Below the pieces are notes generated by a model. It saw only the letters and a list, made by a program, of their open reading frames with translations, was not told the origin of the DNA and searched no databases. Both the position numbers and the translations under genes were made by a program. A stretch of 64,000 nt of DNA from Budorcas taxicolor (Eukaryota > Chordata > Mammalia > Artiodactyla > Bovidae): contig NC_068920.1 of the NCBI RefSeq assembly GCF_023091745.1, positions 117,579,622-117,643,621 of the forward strand. The letters are read 5' to 3'. Every line of letters begins with the position of its first letter. The stretch's first letter is position 1. Shown here piece by piece: positions 56,157 through 64,000 of the stretch.

Positions 56157-57389
56157 AGGTTATGTTCAAAATCCTTCAAACTAGGCTTTAACAGTACGGG
56201 ATTTGAGAACTTCCAGATATACCAGCTGTATTTAGAAGAGCCAGTGGTACCAGAGACCAAATGGCCAAAATTCACAGGATCATGGAGAAATCAAGAGAAT
56301 TACATGAAAACATCTACTTCCGCTTCATTGACTATGCTAAAGTCTTTGACTATGTGGATCACAACAAACTGGAAAATTCTTCAAGAGATAGGAGTACCAG
56401 ACCATCTTACTTGCCTCCAGAGAAACCTGAATGTGGATCAAGAAGCAACAGTTAAAACTGGACAGAAAAAACTGACATGTTCCATATTGGAAATGTAGTA
56501 CCACAAGGCTGTATACTGTCACTCTCCTTATTTAACTTATATGCAGAGTGCATCTTGCAAAATGCCAGCCTGGATAAATCACAAGCTGGTATCAAGACTG
56601 CCAGGAGAAATATTAACATTCTCAGATATGCAGAAGATACCACTCTAATGAAGAAAGTGAAGAGAAACTAAAGTGCTTCTTGATGGGGGTGAAAGAAGAG
56701 AGTGAAAAAACTGGCTTGAAACTCAGCATTAAAACAAATTAAGACCTTGGTCTCCAGTCCCATCACTTAATGGCAAGTAGAAGGGCAAAAAGTGGAATAG
56801 GTGACAGATTTTATTTTCCTGGGCTCCAAAGTCAATGCAGACAATGACTGCAGCCCTGAAATTAAAAGACAATTGATCTTTAGAAGGAAACCTATTTCAA
56901 ACATAGACAGTGTATTAAAAAAAGCAGAGACATCACTTTGACAACAAAGGTCGATATAGTCAAAGCTATAGTTTTTTTTCCAGTAGTCGTGTATGGGTGG
57001 GAGAGTTGGACCATAAAGAAGGCTGAGCTCTGAACAATCCATGCTTTCAAATTGTGGTGCCAGAAAAGACTCTTGAGAGTCCCTTGGACAGCAAGATAAA
57101 ACCAGTCAATCCAAAAGGAAATCAACCCTAAATATTCACTGGAAGGACTGATGTTGCAGCTGAAGCTCCAATACTTTGGCCACCTGATGTGAAGAGCTGA
57201 CTCATTGGAAAAGGCCCTGATGCTGGGGAAGATTGAAGACATAGGAGAAGGGGGTGGCAGAGGATGAGATACTTAGATAGTATTGCCAATACAATGGATA
57301 TGAATTTGAGCAAACTCCTGGACTGAAGAGCCTGGAATTCTGCTGTCCTTGGGGTTACAAAGAATAGGACATGACTTAGTGACTGAACA
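56157..57389 (+). mobile_element. Old BovB, sense, head to head with previous copy
   Basis: It starts at aaggttatgttcaaaatcc, just upstream of the RT QAGF-like sequence, directly at the 5' UTR of the antisense copy. The RT box is Y-A-E-D at 56,627-56,638. Many frameshifts; (tgaac)n lost. Clearly older than its neighbour. Confidence 0.92.
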
Positions 57390-57661
57390 ATATATACTTT
57401 AACATGCTAATCTCCCAGTTGTAGTACTAGAGAGTTTTCAGGATGTTCCTAATTTCTACTTTTAATCTAACTGTGGGTTTTGTTCTCCAAGAACACACAT
57501 CTGAAAGAGCTGATAATGTTAGGGAAATCAGGTTGATAGGTTTGAATGACTCTGCTAAATCCCTCAGAAAATCTATGAATATTTTCAGTTACTTTTGGAC
57601 AATCTCTGAAGAAATTAAGGATTTAACCTCTCAATTTTTCATGAAGCTTAATTTTAAATAG
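57390..57661. other. Unassigned sequence
   Basis: No repeat recognised; a 72-codon plus frame (57,443-57,661) has no domain. Confidence 0.4.
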
Positions 57662-58266
57662 ACAGATTTGTGTACCCCAATGTTGATCGCAGCACTGTTT
57701 ATAATAGCCAGGATATGGAAGCAACCTAGATGTCCATCAGCAGATCAATGGATAAGAAAGCTATGGTACATATTCACAATGGAGTATTACTCAACCATTA
57801 AAAAGAATACATTTGAATCAGCTCTAATGAGGTGGATGAAACTGGAGCCAACTATATAGAGTGAAGTAAGCCAGAAAGAAAAACACCAATACAGTATACT
57901 AACACATATATATGGAATTTAGAAAGATGGTAATGATAACCCTGTATGTGAGACAGCAAAAGAGACACAGATGTATAGAACAGTCCTCTGGACTCTGTGG
58001 GGGAGGGAGAGGGTGGGATGATTTGGGAGAATGGCATTGAAACATGTATAATATCATATAAGAAACAAATCAGCAGTCAAGGTTCAATGCAGGATACAGG
58101 ATGCTTGGGGCTGGTGCATTGGGATGACCCAGAGAGATGATATGGGGAGGGAGGTGGGAGGGGGATTCAGGATTGGGAACAGGTGTACACCTGTGGTGGA
58201 TTCTTGTTGATGTATGGCAAAACCAATACAGTATTGTAGAGTAAAATTTAAAAAAAATAAAATAAA
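57662..58266 (+). mobile_element. Ruminant L1 3' end, 5'-truncated
   Basis: The last part of ORF2 is open from C-T-P-M-L-I-A-A-L-F-I-I to M-K-L-E-P-T-I; the 3' UTR follows with its G-rich tract at 58,144-58,164 and an A-rich tail at 58,247-58,266. Fairly young. No clear target duplication. Confidence 0.93.
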
Positions 58267-58625
58267 TCAAGTTAGCAATGGCATTTTTCACAGAACTAGA
58301 ACAAAAATTTTTATAATTTGTATAGAAACACAAAAGACCCTGAAGAGACAAAGCAATCTGAAAAAAGGAAAATGGAGATGGAGGATTCAAGCTTTCTGTT
58401 TTCTGACCATACTACAAAGCTAGAGTCATCAAAACTAAAAGGTATTGGCATAAAACCAGAAATATAGACTAATGGAACAGGATAGAAAGCCCAAAGATAA
58501 ACCCATGTGCATATGGTCACCTAGTCTATGGCAAAACAAGCAAGAATATGCAATGGAGAAAATAGGATCTCTTCAATAAATGATGATTGGAAAATTGGAC
58601 AATAATAAACATATGTTGCAAAAAT
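58267..58625 (+). mobile_element. Older L1 ORF2 fragment
   Basis: Degenerate plus-strand ORF2 words occur: tatagaaacacaaaagaccc, gccaaagcaatctg-like acaaagcaatctg, atggaacaggatagaaagc. The younger L1 next to it may have inserted at its edge. Confidence 0.65.
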
Positions 58626-59026
58626 TCATTTTTCTTAAACTTGAATTGGGAAACCTTAGCCCTGAATCTTCTAAAACTAAATGGAATATTTATTTTGATT
58701 GGAAATTGAAGGCTTGAAAATGTTATCAAGGGCATAAAATTAAAAAAAAAATACAATTATAACCGTCCAGGCAGGGTAATAGCCATCAAAAAGTTTCACA
58801 TGTTTTAACACATTTGTGTCATCAATGTGCCTGATGGTAAATATTCCATAATTTCTGGCTATCTTTGTGATTTACTGTGATAAAGCTGAAATAAAAATGC
58901 ATTTTATGTTTATAAGAAGAAATTGATGTACACAGGTTAATAACACTTTTAAATAAACATTTAAAATCTAAATTTAACAATTTTGAATAGTGTTGTGACT
59001 TAAAAATATAATTTAACAAGCTGTAA
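58626..59026. other. Unassigned AT-rich sequence
   Basis: No gene; possibly decayed L1 at its left end. Confidence 0.4.
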
Positions 59027-59681
59027 GGCATCCAGTCCCATCACTTCATGGGAAATAGATGGGGAAACAGTGGAAACAGTGTCAGACTTTATTTTTGGGG
59101 GCTCCAAAATCACTGCAGATGGTGATCGCAGCCATGAAATTAAAAGACACCTACTCCTGGAAGAAAAGTTATGACCAACCTAGATAGCATATACAAAAGC
59201 AGAGACATTACTTTGCTGACTAAAGTCCGTCTAGTCAAGGCTATGGTTTTTCCTGTGGTCATGTATGGATGTGAGAGTTGGACTGTGAAGAAGGCTGAGC
59301 ACCGAAGAATTGATGCTTTTGAACTGTGGTGTTGGAGAAGACTCTTGAGAGTCCCTTGGACTGCAAGGAGATCCAACCAGTCCATTCTGAAAGAGATCAG
59401 CCATGGGATTTCTTTAGAAGGAATGATGCTAAAGCTGAAGCTCCAGTACTTTGGCCACCTTATGCGAAGAGTTGACTCACTGGAAAAGACTCTGATGCTG
59501 GGAGGGATTGGGGACAGGAGGAGAAGGGGACAACAGAGGATGAGATGGCTGGGTGGCATCACTGACTCAATGGACGTGAGTCTGAGTGAACTCCAGGAGT
59601 TGGTGATGGACAGGAAGGCCTGGTATGCTGCGATTCATGGGGACACGACTGAGTGATGGAACTGAACTGAACTGAACTGAA
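59027..59681 (+). mobile_element. Young BovB 3' part
   Basis: It starts ggcatccagtcccatcac, after the RT box. A 161-codon plus frame (59,171-59,656) covers the C-terminal region; a 13-base deletion near 59,640 removes the usual gggtcgcaaagagtc junction. It ends (tgaac)n. Confidence 0.95.
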
Positions 59682-59960
59682 GGACTTTTTAATAGTATTA
59701 AAATTACCCAGAAAGTAATTTTCAAATTTAAAACCACAGTAAAATATAGGTAATAACATATACCCATGTATTCACTTCAGAAATTGATTGATGTTGGTGT
59801 TTTTATCTATGAAGCTTAATTTTTAAAATTAAATAAATAGAATATGCAGATAAAAATTAAGGGATTTCAAAAGTTTTCCATAACGACCATGGGTATTCTA
59901 AATTGCCTTCAGTCAGATTCTTCCATTTATTTAGAAACAGCCATGTCCCCTTCTGTCATG
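59682..59960. other. Unassigned sequence
   Basis: No repeat or gene recognised. Confidence 0.4.
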
Positions 59961-60684
59961 TTTCTATTTTTATTATTTTATATTTTACTTTATTTTACTT
60001 TACAATACTGTATTGGTTTTGCCATACATCAACATGAATCCACCACGGGTGTACACGTGTTCCCAATTCTGAACCCCCCTCCCACCTCCCTCCCCATACC
60101 ATCTCTCTGGGTCATACCAGCCCCAAGCATCCTGTATCCTGCATTGAACCTTGACTGGTGATTTGTTTCTTATATGATATTATATATGTTTCAATGCCAT
60201 TCTCCCAAATCATCCCACCCTCTCCCTCTCCCACAGAGTCAAAAATTCTGTTCTATACATCTGTGTCTCTTTTGCTGTCTCACATACAGGGTTATCATTA
60301 CCATCTTTCTAAATTCCATATATATGCGTTAGTATACTGTATTGGTATTTTTTCTTTCTGGCTTACTTCACTCTCTATAGTCGGCTCCAGTTTCATCTAC
60401 CTCATTAGAGCTGATTCAAATGTATTCTTTTTACTGGCTGAGTAATACTCCATTGTGTATATGTACCACAGCTTTCTTATCCATTGATCTGCTGATGGAC
60501 ATCTAGGTTGCTTCCATGTCCTGGCTACTATAAACAGTGCTGCGATGGGGTAAACATGTCTCTTTCAATTCTGGTTTCCTCAGTGTGTATGCTCAGCAGT
60601 GGGATTGTTGGGTCATAAGGCAATTCTATTTCCAGTTTTTTAAGGAATCTCCACACTGTTCTCCATAGTGGCTGTACTAGTTTG
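59961..60684 (-). mobile_element. Ruminant L1 3' end, antisense, cut by the ERV
   Basis: T-rich tail, antisense 3' UTR with C-rich tract at about 60,074-60,094, then the end of ORF2 up to tggctgtactagtttg. L1 normally continues beyond this point, but here the ERV LTR begins at 60,685, so the ERV probably inserted into this L1. Confidence 0.92.
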
Positions 60685-60980
60685 TGTTATGCTCCGAGCC
60701 CATATCTCCGAACCGACCGAGAGAGCAAGTCCACCACAGTAATGCAAACACAAGAAGGGAGTTTATCTCTAGCGCGCTAGGGCCCAAGTCTCATCCCACA
60801 CAAGGGAATCCGACAAGAGCCCCGAACAAAGGAGTATGGCGGCTTATATACAGGCAGTTCTTTGTCTCAGTTACAGGAATAGCTGGCATTACATGATTGG
60901 CCAGGCAGGATGAGCGCATATCCTGTCTCTTTTTGGTAAACATGACTGAGGTCCTAGAGACCGTTGTTTGGTCCCTAACA
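60685..60980 (-). mobile_element. ERV 3' LTR, class I, 296 bp
   Basis: On the minus strand it starts TGTTAGGGACC (60,980) and ends CATAACA (60,685), the TG...CA termini of retroviral LTRs. A TATA-like tatataag (minus; 60,843-60,850) lies about 160 bases from the 3' end, and an inverted CCAAT-like motif lies near 60,898. It is CpG-rich compared with the surroundings, suggesting relative youth. The 5' LTR is outside the window. Confidence 0.88.
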
Positions 60981-60995
60981 TTCCCCCCTGTCCTT
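60981..60995 (-). promoter_or_regulatory. ERV polypurine tract
   Basis: On the minus strand aaggacaggggggaa immediately precedes the LTR start, the position and composition of the plus-strand DNA primer in retroviral reverse transcription. Confidence 0.88.
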
Positions 60996-60998
60996 AGA

Positions 60999-61712
60999 TC
61001 ATATAGAGGAATCTTCCTCTTGGTCTTGAGACACAGTTTGATATTGTTGTCGAAGCACAAACAGCTGTACTGTATTTATGCATTCCTTTACAAAGGCTAT
61101 AAGTCTATTGATAATACATGGGCCAAAGGTAAGCATCAGTAGAAGTATTAGCAGGGGTCCCAGCAAGGTGGAGATTAGGGTGGTCAACCAAGGGGATTGT
61201 TGAAACCAAGACTCAAACCATCCTTGTTGAGCCTCACGTTCTCGTTTACGTTGGGCTAGTCCCTCTCTTACTTTGGCCATAGATTTTTTAACTATTTTTG
61301 TGTGATCAGCATAAAAACAACACTCTTTTTTTAGGGCAGCACAGAGTCCCCCCTGTATCTCCCCACAGATCTTTTAGTTATGCCTAGGCACACCTGGACA
61401 TGCCCAGAATGCATGATTTGGGAGCTTGCCCCTCTACCAGGGTACATTTACCACTGGCTTAAGGTCAAAGTATAAGTCTGGCCACCAAGTATTTGGTGGA
61501 TGTATTGTGGTGGTGGAGTTAAGCATCTCACGTGTTAGTCTATTTTGCAGCTTCCAGGTGATTTTGACGGGTTGATGCGGGTTCACGCTGGCAGCTCCGG
61601 AGCAGAGTAACTGGGTCATCCACAAGACGGCCCAGCCGAGCTGTCCTGGTCCTGTTGGAGCCTTTGAAGCTCTAGCCTCAGGGGGTTGGACGGGTGCAGA
61701 GATGTTTCCCAT
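60999..61712 (-). pseudogene. ERV env remnant with large internal deletion
   Basis: The minus-strand env frame starts at ATG 61,710-61,712 and ends at 60,999, about 238 codons against 600 or more for an intact gammaretroviral envelope. The N-terminal part has a hydrophobic signal-like segment and about 90 codons of surface-subunit start (T-W-W-P-D-L-Y-F-D-L). After a TAG (61,434-61,436) and a TAA (61,374-61,376) the frame resumes directly in the transmembrane subunit: the C-X6-CC disulfide motif (near 61,330), then a membrane anchor (W-L-T-T-L-I-S-T-L-L-G-P-L) and cytoplasmic tail with a tyrosine motif. The receptor-binding core, the cleavage site and the fusion peptide are missing. Non-functional. 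Confidence 0.88.
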
Positions 61713-62260
61713 TTTTTTTTTAGCGTCTTTCTGCTCTGCTGAAGCAGCTGGGCTTACGTGGTTGCAATGCACCCAAGGCCCAATACCGTCGACCTTTAGG
61801 GCAGTTGGGGTGGTAAGAAGAACAACATAAGGACCCTTCCATTTGGGTTCTAGTGCCTTGGTTTGGTGTCTTTTGACCCATACCCAATCTCCTGGGCCAA
61901 TGTCATGTGAGGGAATAGTTCCCTTATTTTGACCCACATGTATTTCTTGGGGCAGTTTTTAGACACGAGAGTGCACCTTGCTTAAGGCCATCAAGGCCTC
62001 TTGGAATTGTCCCAACGTGGGAGGCGATAGTTTCTTTTTTTTAAATATTGGACATACAGGGGGAGGTCTCCCATACAGAATTTTAAATGTGGTCAGATTA
62101 AGTTGATAAGGAGTATTACGCGCACGGAAGAGGGTGAAGGGAAGGAGGGTCACCCAGTCCCCGCCAGTCTCTATAGCCAATTTAGTTAAAGTTTTTTAGA
62201 GTCTGATTCATTTTTTTTTACTTGCCCTGAGCTCTGTGGACTGTATTTACAATGTAACTT
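61713..62260 (-). pseudogene. ERV integrase C-terminal region
   Basis: Two minus frames. 61,959-62,180 shows the downstream core stretch (F-R-A-R-N-T-P and I-L-Y-G-R-P-P-P). The start of 61,434-61,937 shows the SH3-like DNA-binding domain (D-W-V-W-V-K-R-H, P-K-W-K-G-P-Y-V-V-L-L-T-T). A stop at about 61,956-61,958 separates them. The second frame runs unbroken into env across a T10 run (61,712-61,721). Confidence 0.85.
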
Positions 62261-62681
62261 TTATTTAGTCCCCAGGGCTAGGGCAAGGCTCTGAACTATT
62301 TGACTCACAAAAGCAGGTCCATTATCAGAGCCAATGGTCACTGGCAGGCCAAACCTGGGAACTATTTTTTTTTTTAATCTTTTTTTGCCACTATCATCGA
62401 GGTTTTTTCCTTTGTAGGAAAAGCCTCCACCCACCCTGAGAAGGTATCCACCAACTCTAACAAGTACCGGTAACCATATTTGCCTGGCCTTACCTCGGTG
62501 AAATCTATTTTTCAGTGTTGTCCTGGTCCTTCTCCCCGATATCTCAGTCCTGCATGTTGTCCTTTTCCTGGCCTCATCTGTTGACATGCCTTATAAGCAT
62601 GCACTATGTTCTTTACAGTTGTTTGGTCCTGGGGAAATCACAGGCACGCAGTTTGAAAGAGCATCAGAGTCTTTTTTTTTT
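62261..62681 (-). pseudogene. ERV integrase catalytic core, frameshifted
   Basis: The second catalytic aspartate lies in I-G-S-D-N-G-P-A-F (about 62,309-62,333). The first is in the segment near 62,505-62,520 but in a different frame. Frame changes fall at T-runs 62,365-62,375 and 62,672-62,681 (plus strand). The intact protein would join viral DNA to host DNA; this copy cannot. Confidence 0.82.
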
Positions 62682-63060
62682 CCCAGATGAGTAGACAAGT
62701 GTAAATGCTCACATAGTTGCCGTCTCAACTGAGCAGGGAGTATCAAGTAGCCGTCTGAGTCTCGGTACCATCTATCTTTACCTTTTTGAAGGTTGGTGTG
62801 TTTTTGGATACAAGCAAGGTCTGTGGATGAATACTCAGGGGTTGGGGGCAGAGTTTCCATACCTGGAGGTGGAAGTCCGATCGCCAACACAGGGGTGATC
62901 AAATCTTCATCAGCTACTTTTCGAGCTGCCAGGTCTGTGGCACGATTTCCTCGTGCCGTGGGGCTGTCACCCTTCTGATGTCCAGGTACGTGTACTATTG
63001 ACACAGCCCGAGGCATCTGTACAGCCTCTAAAAGTCTACGTATTTCAGGCAAGTTTTTAA
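62682..63060 (-). pseudogene. ERV RNase H end and integrase zinc domain
   Basis: A 153-codon minus frame (62,591-63,052) carries the RNase H C-terminal signature (V-P-G-H-Q-K-G-D-S and A-R-G-N-R-A-T-D-L-A-A) and the start of the integrase zinc-binding domain (histidines in H-L-H-L-S-T-H). The frame turns to nonsense after the T10 run at 62,672-62,681. Confidence 0.85.
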
Positions 63061-64000
63061 TTTTTTTCCTTCAGCTGTCAAAAACCCCCGTTCCCGATAT
63101 ATCGGGCCCTGGATGTGTACCGTGCCAAAAGCATAGCGACGGTCAGTGAAAATAGTTATTTTTTTTTCTTTGGCTCTCTCTAATGCTTGAATCAGGGCAA
63201 TTAACTCTGCCTTTTGTGCTGAGGTATCCGGGGGAAGGGCCTCTGCCCATATCGTCTGTCCAGAGTCATCTACTACTGTGGCTCCCACCCGTCTCTGTCC
63301 ATCTTTTACATAACTGCTGCCATCTGTGAACCATTTTAGCTCACTGTTATCCAGTGGAGTATCGGTTAAGTCTTTTCGCACTGCTGTTACCCCGGCCAGT
63401 ATCTCATCACAATCACGGAGGGGGCTATTTTCCTCCGGATTGGGCAAAAGAGTGGCCGGATTTAGAGTGCAGGGCATTTGGAAATGAATCCGTGGGGTGT
63501 CAAGTAGCAAGGCCTGGTAGTGTGTCAAGCGGGCATTAGAAATCCATTTACCTGGGGGTTGCTTTAAAACTCTCTCTATGGCATGAGGAGTGTAGACCAA
63601 GAGTCTCTGTCCATAAGTCAGTTTATTAGCATCGTGGACCAAGAGCATGGTGGCCATGATGATATGGAGGCAAGGTGGCCATCCGGCTGCCACTGGGTCC
63701 AGTCTCTTGGAAAGGTAAGCTACAGGTCACTTCCATGGTCCCCATCAATGTGTTAGTACTCCTTTTTTTATCCTCTGCTTTTTATCTATAAATAATTCGA
63801 AAGGCTTAGATGGATCAGGGAGGGCAAGGACAGGAGCTTCTAGCAAGGCTCACCTGAGCTCTTGGAAGGCCTCTTTCATTGGCTCAGTCCATTTTTAGTC
63901 CTTGTTTTCTTTGGTCCCTTTATATAGGGGCCTGGCCTTTTCTGCAAACCCCAAGATCCATAACCGGCAATATCCCACAATTCCCAGAAATTTTCTCATT
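63061..64000 (-). pseudogene. ERV pol: RT connection and RNase H
   Basis: One minus frame continues from the window edge. The RT thumb/connection part (63,694-64,000) has four in-frame stops (63,895-63,897; 63,850-63,852; 63,745-63,747; 63,727-63,729). From 63,693 the frame is open for 221 codons through the tether and RNase H: W-F-T-D-G-S-S, K-A-E-L and I-F-T-D-R-R-Y-A-F hold the catalytic acidic residues. It shifts at the T7 run 63,061-63,067. The rest of RT, gag and the 5' LTR lie outside the window. Confidence 0.87.

Overview
The window looks like a gene desert from a pecoran ruminant genome (cattle, bison, sheep, goat or a close relative). The organism call rests on repeat content: many RTE-class BovB LINE copies on both strands, BovB-derived Bov-A/Bov-tA SINEs, ruminant L1 copies with the typical G-rich 3' UTR, two CHR-2-type tRNA-Glu SINEs, ERVK-like LTR fragments and a class I (gammaretrovirus-like) endogenous retrovirus running off the right edge. 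I see no host protein-coding gene, no tRNA or rRNA gene and no CRISPR array. Every long open frame I could explain belongs to a transposable element, and the rest lack any recognisable domain.

Layout. 1-14,600: AT-rich DNA with decayed L1 pieces, single SINEs and three 5'-truncated BovB copies; an old mammalian repeat at about 9.0-10.74 kb is split by two younger SINEs. 14.6-18.4 kb: a long antisense BovB split by an L1 3' end. 18.4-21.3 kb: a young L1 insertion with a classic 5' inversion and an 18-bp target-site duplication. 21.3-30 kb: ERVK-like LTR remnants, including an outward-facing inverted pair, SINEs, and an L1 3' end bounded by a 14-bp duplication and carrying a 40-bp palindrome at its 5' junction. 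30-43 kb: BovB copies of several ages, one lying between two CA microsatellites, and a long old antisense L1. 43.2-47.2 kb: BovB pieces in antisense, sense and antisense order. 48.9-52.8 kb: mostly unassigned DNA, part of which may be an old antisense retroviral interior. 52.8-57.4 kb: an almost full-length antisense BovB head to head with an older sense copy. 57.7-60.7 kb: L1 and BovB 3' ends. 60,685-64,000: the 3' part of an ERV on the minus strand (LTR, polypurine tract, env with a large internal deletion, pol with stops and frameshifts).

How the parts relate. LINE reverse transcriptases (BovB with a Y-A-D-D box, L1 with F-A-D-D) generate their own truncated copies; Bov-A/Bov-tA SINEs share the BovB 3' tail and are thought to borrow BovB machinery. 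Nesting gives a relative order: old L1 and LTR remnants, then BovB, then ruminant L1 3' ends, SINEs and the ERV. I did not find a previously undescribed biological system. The best leads are structural: two L1 5' inversions of very different length, an inverted LTR pair, an ERV whose frame breaks fall on homopolymers, and head-to-head BovB junctions. Repeat boundaries are read by eye and may be off by 10-20 bases; family names come from recognition, not from a database search.
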